64,000 nt of DNA from Xanthomonas vasicola (GCF_000772705.2 NZ_JSBW02000039.1:1-64000); one strand, 5' to 3'. Counted from the stretch's first letter, positions 34,732 through 46,360 are shown. The notes: generated from the sequence alone by a model not told the origin. Numbers and translations: made by a program.

Positions 34732-37632
34732 TCAGAAACGCTGCTGGTACTTCATGTACATGAAGCGCCCAATGTCGTAGCCACCGTAGTAGGAGTAGCC
34801 AGAGTTGGGTTGACCATAAGCGGGAGCCGCGTAGTGTTCGAAGATGTTGTTCGCACCCACGGCAACCGTCGCGTTCCACGGAAGAGCATAAGCCACTTGC
34901 AGATCGTGGAAGGTATTTGAACCCAGCTCGTTCATCCCAACCGTTGAACCCTGGAACTCAGGAGCGGTGAAGTCAGGAAGGCTGCAACGATCGGTTGCGA
35001 AGCAACGCTCCTTGGTGCGCGAGTAGTAACGCGCGCTCCAGGTCACAGACCAATCGTCCCACTGCCAGTTCACCGAGAGATTCGAGCGAACGCGGAAGTT
35101 ACCACCGTACCCGTTCTGCTGACTCGGCGGATTGGTGCTGTTGTCGGCCTTTAGCTCGTTCTTAGACACGTAGGTGTTCAACAGCGATGTGGTGAAGTTG
35201 CCCCACTGCGTCTCGAAGCGATAATTAAGATCGAAGTCGAAGCCTTCAGTTTCAACATAGCCTGCATTGCGTAGACCGAACGACAGGCTGGTGATGTTGC
35301 CGGTTGCGTTACGGGTAAAGCCGACGCAACGCGACTCGATACCGCGCAGGTAGCAATCATCCAACAGGTCGGTCGGCGTGTCCCCAACGATGGTGTTTTC
35401 GATACGGATATTCCACCAATCCAACGAGGCGTTCAGGCCGGTGATAAAGCCGGGGCTCCATACCAGTCCAAGCGTCTTGGATGTTGAGGTTTCCGGAGTC
35501 AGCGTAGGAGTCGAGCCGGATACGAAAGGCACATTCGTCTGTTCGCCAGGTCCCGGTGCTGGAGCGACGCCTGACGCATTAAGTTGACGGAAACCCGCCG
35601 GTACATCGGCTAGGCATCGCGGGTTGCCGGCGGCTGGGCCGAACGAGGTATCGCACGGATCGGTGTAGTTTTCGAAGCTCTGCGACAGGCCACCAAACAA
35701 GTCTGCAACGGTCGGCGCGCGGAAGCCTTCCGACCATGTTCCACGAACCAACACAGATTCAAACGGCTTCCACTTGAATCCGAATTTGCTGTTTGTCGTA
35801 TTGCCGAAAGTGTCGTAATCCGAATAGCGCGATGCCAGCGTGACGCTTAATTCTTTGGCGCCAGGAAGGTCTGCCAGCAACGGAACCTGCAACTCTGCAT
35901 AGACCTCGTTGAGGTTATAGCCACCGCGCGTCGGGCCGGCAGCCAGATCCGTCGAGATACCTGTCTGTGCGAGTGCATCCGGCGAGAAAGAGCCATTTTC
36001 TTCGCGACGTTCCACGCCCACCGCTACGCCCAGATCACCGGCCGGCAGCGAGGCAAGGATGCCGGAGACGCTTGCGAAGTAGTTCTTAGTCGTGGTTTCG
36101 GACAGCGCTTGGCCTGGCTGATACAGGTAAGCCTTCACATTGGGGTCATTCAAGCCATTCGGAGCGTTGTAGCCGAACGGAACCAGCGGATTCCAGGGCG
36201 TGCATGCCCCGGGGCCGAAGCCAAGGGTGATCGGGCTCGCGGCAGTGCCGCACTGTGCCACACCATCAGAGTTGATGAACGATGGGCCAGTAGCTTGCCC
36301 GACAGCATAGGTGTTGAGATTACCCGTGCTGATCTGGGTGCCCTTGTTCTGGTTGTAGAGGAAGCCGGCTTCCCAATCCCAGTACTTCTCGCCCAAATTG
36401 AAACTACCGGTAAACTTGCCGGTGAATCGCGAGGTGGTCAGATTGTTCTGGACTTCGCGCGGAACTTCCCAGCCACGCCGAACATATTGGACGGCCTGCG
36501 GGTCTACGCCAGCAGGCAGCGTGCCGGTCGCCTGATTTCCCAGGGGATTGAAGACGCTATCGATGGAGAGGCCGCCACTGCTCAAGTCGAAGTTGGCGCT
36601 CTGCATGGGGTAACCGGCATTCTGTGCGAACGACTCGCGGTCGGTATACAGCACGCTGGTATCAAACGCGACATTGTCGGTGAAATCGAAGTGTCCGTTG
36701 AGGAACGCCGACTTACGCTTAATTCCGCTGTATACCGTGGATTCCAGTGAAGGATTGGAAGTATCTGTGCTGTTAAGCGCGCGATAGCTAGAGAAGTCAG
36801 CCGGATCTAGCCCCGCAACGTCGCGGCGCAGGGTGCGCGTGGAGGTGCCGCCAGCAGCATTGGTGTAGGCAAAACGACCAAATTCAGTCGTTCCGGAAAG
36901 ACCGCCCGGACGCGGATCTGTCTTTTCTCCAGTCGGGAATCGGGCGCGGCTAAACCAGCGGTTACGTGCCCAAACCGGATCTTCGTTGGTGTATTCGACG
37001 CCGGCAGTCAGCGAGCCGCGATCACCACGAAAGCCCATCGTGAAGTCATACACGTCACGCTGACCGTCACCTTGGCCCCATTGGCCAATGTAGACGTTAG
37101 CTTCAGCGCCTTCGAAATCCTTGCGGGTGATGATGTTGATGACGCCAGCAATCGCGTCCGACCCGTAAATTGTCGACGCACCGTCCTTAAGAACTTCAAT
37201 GCGCTCAACCATTACCGACGGAATCGACGCCACATCTTGCAGGCCACCGTTGGTGATGCCCAGACGGTGCCCGTCCACCAAGATTAGAGTGCGGTTAGCG
37301 CCCAGGTTTCGCAGGTCGATGTAATAACCGCCGACATTCTCGCCGGAGCTCAAGGGCGAGGTGCGGCTGATGGCCGGCGAGCCCGCAGTAGGGATATTCT
37401 GCAGAATGTCTGCAACCGACTTAAAGCCCTGCTTCTCGATTTGATCGCGGCTGATCAGCAGCACAGGTTGCGCGGTCTCGCTGTCGACCTGACGGATGCG
37501 CGAGCCAGTTACCTCGATCTTGTCGAGGTTGGTTGCACCGGTTTCCTGGGCGATGGCGGTACCGGTACCGCCCACGCTCACGACAAGCGCGAGGACAACT
37601 GCATCGCGCAGCTTGTTGGACTTGCAATTCAT
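34732..37632 (-). CDS. TonB-dependent receptor, large plug/barrel protein
   Basis: A 966-residue outer-membrane receptor with a signal peptide (LALVVSVGGTGTAIAQ). The plug starts with DKIEVTGSRIRQVD and includes NLGANRTLILVDGHRLG and the DGASTIYGSDAIAGVINIIT motif. The long barrel ends in a terminal Phe. This is the Oar/peptide-type TonB receptor group common in Xanthomonadales, whose ligands are mostly unknown and may be peptides or siderophores. The ATG at 37632 has a GGAGAGAG ribosome site nine bases upstream. The longer frame would start with TTG inside that site and is rejected. A separate transcript from the downstream-encoded neighbour is implied by terminators on both sides. Confidence 0.9.
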   Translation of the reverse strand: MNCKSNKLRDAVVLALVVSVGGTGTAIAQETGATNLDKIEVTGSRIRQVDSETAQPVLLISRDQIEKQGFKSVADILQNIPTAGSPAISRTSPLSSGENVGGYYIDLRNLGANRTLILVDGHRLGITNGGLQDVASIPSVMVERIEVLKDGASTIYGSDAIAGVINIITRKDFEGAEANVYIGQWGQGDGQRDVYDFTMGFRGDRGSLTAGVEYTNEDPVWARNRWFSRARFPTGEKTDPRPGGLSGTTEFGRFAYTNAAGGTSTRTLRRDVAGLDPADFSSYRALNSTDTSNPSLESTVYSGIKRKSAFLNGHFDFTDNVAFDTSVLYTDRESFAQNAGYPMQSANFDLSSGGLSIDSVFNPLGNQATGTLPAGVDPQAVQYVRRGWEVPREVQNNLTTSRFTGKFTGSFNLGEKYWDWEAGFLYNQNKGTQISTGNLNTYAVGQATGPSFINSDGVAQCGTAASPITLGFGPGACTPWNPLVPFGYNAPNGLNDPNVKAYLYQPGQALSETTTKNYFASVSGILASLPAGDLGVAVGVERREENGSFSPDALAQTGISTDLAAGPTRGGYNLNEVYAELQVPLLADLPGAKELSVTLASRYSDYDTFGNTTNSKFGFKWKPFESVLVRGTWSEGFRAPTVADLFGGLSQSFENYTDPCDTSFGPAAGNPRCLADVPAGFRQLNASGVAPAPGPGEQTNVPFVSGSTPTLTPETSTSKTLGLVWSPGFITGLNASLDWWNIRIENTIVGDTPTDLLDDCYLRGIESRCVGFTRNATGNITSLSFGLRNAGYVETEGFDFDLNYRFETQWGNFTTSLLNTYVSKNELKADNSTNPPSQQNGYGGNFRVRSNLSVNWQWDDWSVTWSARYYSRTKERCFATDRCSLPDFTAPEFQGSTVGMNELGSNTFHDLQVAYALPWNATVAVGANNIFEHYAAPAYGQPNSGYSYYGGYDIGRFMYMKYQQRF

Positions 37633-37810
37633 TAGCTCTCTCTCCAAGTGATCTTGGGTACTGCCAAGGGTTGTTTGCCTGGCGGGGGTTCCGAAAGAAG
37701 CGGATCCAAAACGTCAGGGTGAACCGATGGTATATGCGTTGCGACAGAAATTAAAGTCCCGTTAATGAAAAAGAAGAGAGTTGTGAAGGCAGTGGTCGGA
37801 CGGACGATCT

Positions 37811-37849
37811 AAAACGAAAAACGCCACCGGCTGCAAGCCGGTGGCGTTT
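37811..37849 (-). terminator. Terminator of the 290-residue protein gene
   Basis: A 13-bp perfect stem, AAACGCCACCGGC with GCCGGTGGCGTTT, is followed on the minus strand by TTCGTTTT. It lies 25 bases past the stop codon. Confidence 0.88.
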
Positions 37850-37874
37850 GGAGAAGTTTAATGGAATCAGTGAC

Positions 37875-38747
37875 TTACAGGTCTTGCTCGTATCTGACAT
37901 ACGGCACGGTCCCGTCGCTATTGCTCTCGTTGCTTGGTGCGAACGGGTTCTTGCCGCGGGAGATGACGTTCTCGGCACCGACGGTGAGCTGGCCGCTCCA
38001 GGGGGTGCGCCAGGTCAGGCCCAGGCCGAGGCCTTCCCATTTTTCGGGCTGACCGGGCACGTCGACGACGCGGCCAATGACGTTGGCGCTGAAGGCGCCG
38101 TAGCCGCCACCCACGCTAAGTGTCTTGGTATCCCACTGGTCTGCGATCGCGGGTGAGACGTCGGCCAACGGTACCAGTCGTGCCCGGGCGTAGGTGCCAC
38201 CGATCGAGACGAAGCCTTCGCGGCCAATGTTTTTCTGGCCGAAAACGGTTAGATCGTTCTGCTCGACGCGGGTCAGTGGGGCCTTGCCGGCGCCAATGAG
38301 CCAGGCCGGCAGGGTGTCGCGACCGGTAGCGGCGGTGACGCCAACGCGAGCGCCGCCGCGATTGAAACCCAGCGTGCCGGAGACACGGCGCGATGCGGCG
38401 GCGCTGTCTTCTTCATCATCGCCAATGCCTGCAAGCAGGCAATGGCTGGCCAGTCCATTGATATTGGTGCCGCGACTGCTGTTGCAGATCAGGCCCAGCG
38501 AGTCGCCTGAGGTCAGGCCGAACGCTGCATCCAGCGAATTACGGCCAAAGTGCCAGCGGGCACCGGCCTTCTGCTCGCCAGTAGGCTCTAGGTACAGAAA
38601 GGCTTCGACCTTGCCGCTGCCCTTGTTCCACACCGGCAGGATGGTGCTCTCGCGGAACTGTTGCGAAGGCGCCGACTGCGCGTGCACGCCTGTGGCTGCC
38701 GCGAGGGCAACCATCAAAGCTAGCGGGAGGCGCAGTAGGTGTCGCAT
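37875..38747 (-). CDS. Secreted or outer-membrane protein of unknown function
   Basis: A 290-residue protein with a signal peptide (LALMVALAAATGVHAQ). I recognise no named family. The mature part alternates hydrophobic and polar residues in repeated segments such as GTLGFNRGGARVGVTAAT, VSIGGTYARARL and LSVGGGYGAFSANVIGR. This suggests a small antiparallel beta-barrel. A cysteine pair (ICNSS and SHCLL, about residues 88-104) could form a disulfide. It is encoded upstream of a TonB-dependent receptor on the same strand, so the two may serve the same envelope process, but a terminator separates them. Confidence 0.6.
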   Translation of the reverse strand: MRHLLRLPLALMVALAAATGVHAQSAPSQQFRESTILPVWNKGSGKVEAFLYLEPTGEQKAGARWHFGRNSLDAAFGLTSGDSLGLICNSSRGTNINGLASHCLLAGIGDDEEDSAAASRRVSGTLGFNRGGARVGVTAATGRDTLPAWLIGAGKAPLTRVEQNDLTVFGQKNIGREGFVSIGGTYARARLVPLADVSPAIADQWDTKTLSVGGGYGAFSANVIGRVVDVPGQPEKWEGLGLGLTWRTPWSGQLTVGAENVISRGKNPFAPSNESNSDGTVPYVRYEQDL

Positions 38748-38867
38748 ACCAGAGGTCAGACCCAGCGGCAGTTGTTAAGTTCCCGAGAGCGGGCAGGTAG
38801 GATGCTAGGGCTTTTATGATTATTTAACAAGTGGTTGTGTCCCCCCAAACGCAACCGCCATCGCTAT

Positions 38868-39758
38868 CTATTGCAACCTTTCCGGCGCTTCCTGCAGCGG
38901 CTGCGCTGCGCTGAAAAGTACGTCCAGTGCGGTCAACGGAAAGTGATACTCACGGCCGCAGAATTCGCAACGCACCTCGACTTCGCCTGTCGCCTCGGCG
39001 GCCGCGCGTGCCTCTTCTTCGCCCAGCGATTGCAGCATCGAGGCGACCCGTTCGCGCGAGCAGGAGCAGCCGAAACTGAGCGGCTTGCTGCCGAGCAACT
39101 GCGGCTCTTCTTCGTGGAACAGGCGGTGGAGCAGGTCTTGGCCGGCCACCGAGAGCAGCTCCGGTGCGCCCAAGGTGTCGAACAAGGCGCCGATTCGGGT
39201 CCAGCCGTCGTTATCACCTTCATCGCCGGGGAGCTTCTGCAACAACAGACCGGCGGCCTGATCCGGTCCTGCGGCCAGCAACAGGCGCGTCGGTAGCTGT
39301 TCGGACTGCTGGAAATAGGTTTCGAAGGCTTCGGCCAGGTCCGGTGCCTGCATGCCGACAAGACTCTGGTAGCGCTGCGGCTCACGCGGGTCCAGGCCGG
39401 GGTTTTCGATGGTGATTGCCAACAGGGCGGCTTCGCCCAGCTCGCGCAAATCAGTCGGCGCATCGACGCCGTCAGCCAGCTGCACGATGCCGCGTAAGGT
39501 GCCGGCGGCGGTGCATTCGGCAAACAGGGTGCGCAAGGTGTCGTTGCCGCGTAACTGCACCGAAAGGCGTCCGTCGACCTTGGTGTGGCCGGTGAACAGG
39601 GCAGCGGCCACGGCCGCTTCGCCAAGCAATTGGCGCGCGGCAGGCGGGTACTCAGCGGCTCCCTGGATGTCGTGCCAGGCCTTGGTCAGGCGCACGTGGA
39701 CGCCGCGCACGCCGGCGGCGGGCAGCAGGAAACGGGAAAGCTGATCGTGATCGGTCAT
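38868..39758 (-). CDS. hslO: Redox-regulated chaperone Hsp33
   Basis: A 296-residue cytoplasmic holdase activated by oxidation. The zinc-binding switch is present as GCSCSRERV followed 31 residues later by CEFCGREY (the CxC...CxxC pattern). The N-terminal folding domain starts DQLSRFLLPAAGVRG. The start at 39758 follows homologues; the longer frame to 39971 is antisense to the divergent gene and has no homology. It diverges from mtgA with 74 bases between start codons. Confidence 0.95.
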   Translation of the reverse strand: MTDHDQLSRFLLPAAGVRGVHVRLTKAWHDIQGAAEYPPAARQLLGEAAVAAALFTGHTKVDGRLSVQLRGNDTLRTLFAECTAAGTLRGIVQLADGVDAPTDLRELGEAALLAITIENPGLDPREPQRYQSLVGMQAPDLAEAFETYFQQSEQLPTRLLLAAGPDQAAGLLLQKLPGDEGDNDGWTRIGALFDTLGAPELLSVAGQDLLHRLFHEEEPQLLGSKPLSFGCSCSRERVASMLQSLGEEEARAAAEATGEVEVRCEFCGREYHFPLTALDVLFSAAQPLQEAPERLQ

Positions 39759-39832
39759 GGGAACATCGGACGTAAGTGACGCGTGTTGCCGGATAATGCG
39801 GCAGGCATCGGGATTGAAGGTCGTAGCGAACA

Positions 39833-40570
39833 ATGGGGACGGATGCATGGGATGACAAGCAAGCGGCGCCATCGCGGCCCAGGCGCTGGCTGCGCTGGGT
39901 CTTGGCGGCACCGCTGCTGTTTGCCGCGGCGAGTGTGCTGCAGGTGCTGGTCTTGCGGGTGGTCGATCCACCGATCAGCAGCATGATGGTGGGGCGTTAT
40001 CTGGAAGCCTGGGGTGAGGGCGATTGGAGTTTTTCGCTGCATCAGCAGTGGCGTGATTACGACAAGATCGCCGCCAGCCTGCCAATTTCGGTGGTAGCTG
40101 CGGAGGATCAGCAATTCCCGATGCACCACGGGTTTGATCTGCAGGCGATCGAGAAAGCGCGCGATCACAATGCCCGCGGCGGGCGCGTGCGTGGCGCCAG
40201 CACCATCAGCCAGCAGGTCGCCAAGAATGTGTTCCTGTGGCAGGGCCGCAGTTGGGTGCGTAAGGGCCTGGAAGCTTGGTACACGGTGTTGATCGAGCTG
40301 TTCTGGCCCAAGCAACGTATCTTGGAGATATATCTCAACGTGGCCGAATTTGGCGACGGGGTGTACGGCGCGCAAGCGGCTGCCCAGCAGTTTTGGGGCA
40401 AGGATGCGGCAGGCTTGTCGCCGACCGAATCGGCGCGCCTGGCGGCGGTGTTGCCATCGCCACGGCGTTACGACGCGCGCCGTCCCGGTGCATTCGTGCA
40501 GCGGCGTACCGCATGGATCCAGCGGCAGGCGCTCCAGTTGGGCGGCCCTGCGTATCTACAGGCACCATAA
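39833..40570 (+). CDS. mtgA: Monofunctional biosynthetic peptidoglycan transglycosylase
   Basis: A 245-residue GT51 enzyme that polymerises lipid II into glycan strands. One N-terminal membrane helix (about residues 20-42) anchors it. The GT51 motifs [14 protein letters not shown] (catalytic glutamate), [16 protein letters not shown] and [18 protein letters not shown] are all complete. The C-terminus reads through [12 protein letters not shown] as in homologues. The next gene starts two bases after its stop. Confidence 0.95.
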   Translation: MGTDAWDDKQAAPSRPRRWLRWVLAAPLLFAAASVLQVLVLRVVDPPISSMMVGRYLEAWGEGDWSFSLHQQWRDYDKIAASLPISVVAAEDQQFPMHHGFDLQAIEKARDHNARGGRVRGASTISQQVAKNVFLWQGRSWVRKGLEAWYTVLIELFWPKQRILEIYLNVAEFGDGVYGAQAAAQQFWGKDAAGLSPTESARLAAVLPSPRRYDARRPGAFVQRRTAWIQRQALQLGGPAYLQAP

Positions 40571-40572
40571 GG

Positions 40573-41613
40573 GTGAGCACTATCGATACTGTCCAACTGC
40601 CGGTCGCCACTGAGCGCCTGACCGTGGTCATCGCGGCCTTCAACGAAGAAACCAGCATTCCCCTGCTGCATCCGCGCCTGTGCGCAGTATTGGCGCAATT
40701 GCATGGGTTGCAGACGCATGTGCTGTATGTTGACGACGGCAGCACCGACAGCACCTGGGACGTATTGCATGCGCTTACCGAAGCCGATGCCAACGTCAGT
40801 GCGGTGCGGCTATCGCGCAATTTCGGCAAGGAGTTAGCGATTTCTGCGGGGCTGGATCATGTGCTGCCGGGTGCGGTGGTACTGCTGGATGCCGATGGCC
40901 AGGATCCGCCGGAATTGATACCGGAATTCGTTGCGCTGTGGCGCAGCGGCTACGACAACATCTTCGGCACGCGGGTGTTTCGCGAGGGCGAGAGTTGGCT
41001 CAAGCGTAGCGCCGCGCATGCGTTCTACCGGGTGATCCGGCGCTTGTCGCGCACCCCGATTCCTGCCGATACCGGCGATTTTCGCTTGCTGTCGCCGCGT
41101 GTGGTGGCTGCTTTGCAACAGCTGCGCGAGCGCCACCGTTTCATGAAGGGGTTGTTCGGCTGGGTCGGATTTCGTCAGGTAGCGCTGCCGTATCGGCGTG
41201 CGCCGCGTTTGTCCGGAAACAGCAAGTTCACCGTATGGAGGCTGTGGAATTTCGCACTCGACGGCATCACCAGTTTTTCGACGGTGCCGCTGCGGGCGGC
41301 CACGTATCTGGGCTTGCTCACTGCGTTGTGTGCGTTCCTGTTCGGCGGTTGGGTCGTCATCAAGGCCGCGCTGGTGGGCGACCCGGTGGCGGGTTGGCCG
41401 ACCATGATGTCGGTCATCTTATTTCTGGGTGGCATCCAGCTGATTGCCTTGGGGCTGATTGGCGAATACCTGGGCCGCTTGTACGACGAGGCCAAGCAGC
41501 GCCCACTGTATGTGGTTGATACCCACCGCGGTGCGGTGGGGGGGAGGCTGTGGGGTGACCAGACCAAGCGCGGAGCGGGCCATGCAGACCGTACGACAGC
41601 TGTTGGGGGCTAA
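40573..41613 (+). CDS. GT2 glycosyltransferase, polyprenyl-phosphate sugar transferase type
   Basis: A 346-residue membrane glycosyltransferase similar to GtrB/ArnC/dolichol-phosphate mannose synthases, which load a sugar onto polyprenyl phosphate. The GT-A domain has VVIAAFNEE, YVDDGSTDST, LDADGQDPPE and RHRFMKGLFGW. Two C-terminal membrane helices follow (about 235-300). The start is a GTG two bases after the mtgA stop. The last 20 or so residues, beyond RPLYVVDTHR, look like translated intergenic DNA that runs into the CBS gene. A seven-G run at 41538-41544 is where an indel could have removed the original stop. The donor sugar is unknown. Confidence 0.87.
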   Translation: MSTIDTVQLPVATERLTVVIAAFNEETSIPLLHPRLCAVLAQLHGLQTHVLYVDDGSTDSTWDVLHALTEADANVSAVRLSRNFGKELAISAGLDHVLPGAVVLLDADGQDPPELIPEFVALWRSGYDNIFGTRVFREGESWLKRSAAHAFYRVIRRLSRTPIPADTGDFRLLSPRVVAALQQLRERHRFMKGLFGWVGFRQVALPYRRAPRLSGNSKFTVWRLWNFALDGITSFSTVPLRAATYLGLLTALCAFLFGGWVVIKAALVGDPVAGWPTMMSVILFLGGIQLIALGLIGEYLGRLYDEAKQRPLYVVDTHRGAVGGRLWGDQTKRGAGHADRTTAVGG

Positions 41614-42246
41614 CAGGTTGAGGTGTTCGCGGTTGCGGCCGATGCCGCGGTGATCGAGGCGATCCGCCTGATGGCCGAAAAGGCCATCGGCGCGGTGTTG
41701 GTGATGGATGGGCCGCGCCTGATCGGCATCGTTTCTGAACGCGACTACGCGCGCAAAGTGGTGCTGCGTGATCGCGCATCTTCGACCACCAGCGTCGCCG
41801 GGATCATGAGCGCCGAGGTGGTGACGGTGTCGCCGTCGGACACGGTGGAGCGCTGCATGCAACTGATGAGCGACGGACGCTTCCGGCATCTGCCGGTGGT
41901 CGAAAACAGCCGCGTGCAAGGTCTGATTTCGATCGGCGACCTGGTCAAGGCAGTGATCGAAGCGCAGCCGCAGGATATCGACCAACTGCAGCGTTATATC
42001 GCCAGTCGATGCTGCAGCGCGTTACTGCGCGTACTTGCCGCCGCAATCGCTGTCCTTGCCGGGGCCTGGTTCAAAGGTCGCAAGCAGGGCAGCCGGTGGG
42101 GCGATGCTGCCCAGTGCAACCGCAATCGCGCCGCGCATGCCCAGTGCCTTGAAGTCGGGGCGGAAGCTGGGGTCTTTGAAGGTGCCGCCGATCCGCAGCG
42201 GCGAGCGCAGGCTCAGGATGCTGCGGTCTTTCGGGCGCGGGCGTAG
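41582..42246 (+). pseudogene. CBS-domain protein gene, frameshifted and with lost stop
   Basis: Translation from the ATG at 41582 gives MQTVRQLLGA and then shifts frame near 41616. One base is missing compared with the expected KQVEVFAV junction. The next frame (open from a GTG at 41623) has two complete CBS domains, with GAVLVMDGPRLIGIVSERDYARKV and RFRHLPVVENSRVQGLISIGDLVKAV. Homologues end after QRYIAS; here the next codon is CGA instead of TGA. The frame therefore runs 76 codons further to 42246, antisense to the asmA-like gene. A shortened protein from the GTG is possible. Sequencing error is an alternative for the frameshift. Confidence 0.7.
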
Positions 42247-44007
42247 CAGCAGATCGAGGGTTTCATTCTTGAGGCTGATATTGCCTTCGCCGACGATGAT
42301 GGTGTCGGTGCTGTCGAAGGCCAGCGCACGCGATTGCATCAGCCCGTCTTGCACGCCGAAGTCGCCGAAGATGCAGCGCACCGGGATCTGCCGGTCTTTG
42401 GTGATCAGGTATTTCAACGATTCCGCGATGTCCAGGCCGGCCAGTTCCATGATCAGATTGCCGACATGTCCGCGGCCCATGCCGACCCCGATGCTGCCAT
42501 CGGCGCTGCCAAGCATGGCTGCAATCGAGTTGCCGCGGCCGCGCAGATCCAACTCACCGCCGATCGCGCCAGAGGCCTGTTTGGCGAGCGTGGCGTCAGG
42601 AAATAGCTGATCCAGACGAATGCCGCGGATGCCGGCTTTCAGCTGGGTGGTGATCACGGCGTTGCGCGCATCCATGTGGATGGTGGAGCGGATATCGCCG
42701 CCAGCGACGCCGAAGTTCAAGGGATCCAGCTGCAGCACGCCATCCTTCAACGTCAGCGCGGCGTCCATGTCGTCCAATGGCCATGACGGCGCGTTGATGC
42801 GCTGCGCGCGCCAACGCACCTGCGCGTCCATTGCACGCAATTTGGACAAGTCGTACGGCGTGGTCGGCAGAACGCGCGCGCTGGCGGCAAGTTGCGCGGC
42901 CTGCTTTTTCTGCTCGGCATTCGCCGATTCATTGGCTCCGGTCTTGGGCGGCGCACCGACGAAGCCGGCCAGATCGTCGAAATCCAGCCGTTTGGAGGCC
43001 AGGTCCGCACGCAGGATGGGGCGCTTGTTACGTAGGTCGATTTCTGCAGTGCCAGAAAGATCGCTATCGCCGGCAGTGCCGGTGAACTTCTCGTAGCGCC
43101 AGACATCGCCATCGCGGCGCAAGCGGCCGTCCAGCTTGTAGGGTGGCGTGGATGGCATCGCGACGCCGATCAGCGGATACAGTTCTTCCATATCCTGGCC
43201 GCTGAGCGCCATCTGCAGGTCGAATACACGGAACTGGAACGGATTGGTCAACGTGCCGCGCACATGCGTCCGCGTAGCGCCGGCGCTGCCGCGAAGATCA
43301 ATGCGGAAAGGGTGTTCGCTTTGGCTCAATTCCAACGGTGACGCAGTATTGCCCTTGAGCGAGAACGGGTAGCCCTTCCAGCGGCCTTTGCCGTCGATGC
43401 CGATCGGGGCGGCGCGTTGGTCGCTGCTGGGAGGTGCCAGGCTGTTAATGACGACATCCACATCCGAGCGGCTGGCGTCGTCGATATATTGCAGACGCCC
43501 GTTGTTCACCAATAGGCGACCCAGGCGCGGCATGCTGCCGTCGCTATCGGACTGGTCGAAGACCCAGTTGCCCGGGTGACTGTCGTTGCCGGCTTCCAGC
43601 AACAGCGTGGGGTGTTCCAGCCGGATTTCCGGCAACTGCAGCTTGCCGCGCAGCAGCGGCCAGAGTTCGACATCGATCTCGGCCGCGTTCAACTCGGCCA
43701 TCGCACCGCGCTTGGACCACGATGCATTGCCCAGGCTCAATCGCTCGCCGCGTACCGTGATGGTGCGGCCCAGATCGACATCCAGATGACCGAGATGAAA
43801 TTCGCGCCCGGTCTTCGCACTGACCGCACGTTCGACCGGCCCGCGCAACCAGTTCCAGTCGAACAGCAACATGAAGATCGCCACCAGCACGGCAACAATG
43901 CCGATCCCGATCCACCAGCGTCGACGGCGCGATGCGTGCGAGGGCGAAGCAGCAGCGGAGGCGGGCGCGTTTTTCACGTGCGCAATGGTTGGCGATGGCT
44001 CGTGCAC
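42022..44007 (-). CDS. AsmA-family inner-membrane protein
   Basis: A 661-residue protein with a short cytoplasmic N-terminus rich in Ser/Ala/Arg and one membrane helix (IGIGIVAVLVAIFMLLF, about 33-49). A long periplasmic AsmA-like region begins LGRTITVRGERLSLGNASWS. AsmA-like proteins are thought to form bridge-like lipid-transfer channels between inner and outer membranes. The start is a GTG at 44007; there is no ATG before the membrane helix. It lies 28 bases from the preceding hemolysin III family gene. The CBS pseudogene's extended frame overlaps its 3' end. Confidence 0.85.
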   Translation of the reverse strand: MHEPSPTIAHVKNAPASAAASPSHASRRRRWWIGIGIVAVLVAIFMLLFDWNWLRGPVERAVSAKTGREFHLGHLDVDLGRTITVRGERLSLGNASWSKRGAMAELNAAEIDVELWPLLRGKLQLPEIRLEHPTLLLEAGNDSHPGNWVFDQSDSDGSMPRLGRLLVNNGRLQYIDDASRSDVDVVINSLAPPSSDQRAAPIGIDGKGRWKGYPFSLKGNTASPLELSQSEHPFRIDLRGSAGATRTHVRGTLTNPFQFRVFDLQMALSGQDMEELYPLIGVAMPSTPPYKLDGRLRRDGDVWRYEKFTGTAGDSDLSGTAEIDLRNKRPILRADLASKRLDFDDLAGFVGAPPKTGANESANAEQKKQAAQLAASARVLPTTPYDLSKLRAMDAQVRWRAQRINAPSWPLDDMDAALTLKDGVLQLDPLNFGVAGGDIRSTIHMDARNAVITTQLKAGIRGIRLDQLFPDATLAKQASGAIGGELDLRGRGNSIAAMLGSADGSIGVGMGRGHVGNLIMELAGLDIAESLKYLITKDRQIPVRCIFGDFGVQDGLMQSRALAFDSTDTIIVGEGNISLKNETLDLLLRPRPKDRSILSLRSPLRIGGTFKDPSFRPDFKALGMRGAIAVALGSIAPPAALLATFEPGPGKDSDCGGKYAQ

Positions 44008-44035
44008 GGCGCGCGAACGCGCCGAAGGTCACCGA

Positions 44036-44680
44036 TCACATCACCTGCGCAATCACCGCAACGAAGTGGCAAGCGCTACCGGCAAGCACGAACAAGTGCC
44101 AGATCGCATGGAAGTAACGCTGGTTGTCGCGTTGATAGAAATACGTGCCCAGCGTGTAGAAGAGCCCACCGGCCAGCAGCCAACACAGCGACCAGCTGTC
44201 GACCGAGCGCAGCAACGGCTCGACCGCCACGATGATCATCCAGCCCATGGCCAGATACAGCACCGTCGATAGCAATCGGAAGCGGCCGGTGAAAAACAGT
44301 TTGAAGATCACCCCGGCGGCGGCGATCGTCCAGATGGCAGCGAACAATCCCCAGCCCCATGGGCCGCGTAGATTGATCAACGTAAACGGGGTGTAGGTGC
44401 CGGCGATCAACAGATAGATCGCGCAATGATCCAGCACCTGCAGGCGCGCCTTGGCGCCCGGATGCGGAATGGCATGAAACAGCGTGGAGGCGACGTAGAG
44501 CAACACCAGCGTGGCACTGAACACGATGGCGGTGGCCAATTTCCAGCCATCGCCATAGATGGCGGCCAGCGTAATCAGCACCGAACCACCGGCCAATGCG
44601 GCAATGGCACCCAGGCCGTGGGTCACGGCGCTGGCAATTTCGTCGCGCAGGTCGGTCGAGTGGGAGGCGTCTGCGTTCAT
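44036..44680 (-). CDS. Hemolysin III/YqfA family membrane protein
   Basis: A 214-residue protein with seven hydrophobic helices. Conserved elements are the early EIASAVTHGLG, STLFHAIPHPGAKARLQVLDHCAIYLLIAGTYTPF and the late AIWHLFVLAGSACHF, whose histidines and aspartate probably bind metal as in the PAQR/CREST superfamily. Despite the family name, hemolytic function should not be assumed. A role in membrane homeostasis is likelier by analogy to YqfA/TrhA. Confidence 0.9.
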   Translation of the reverse strand: MNADASHSTDLRDEIASAVTHGLGAIAALAGGSVLITLAAIYGDGWKLATAIVFSATLVLLYVASTLFHAIPHPGAKARLQVLDHCAIYLLIAGTYTPFTLINLRGPWGWGLFAAIWTIAAAGVIFKLFFTGRFRLLSTVLYLAMGWMIIVAVEPLLRSVDSWSLCWLLAGGLFYTLGTYFYQRDNQRYFHAIWHLFVLAGSACHFVAVIAQVM

Positions 44681-44755
44681 GCCAAAAAGGTACCGTAATT
44701 GCGAGCAATTCGCATCGCCGGCGGTGGCGCACGCTTGCCGACGGTTACGCGCAGG

Positions 44756-46360
<1,605 letters not shown>

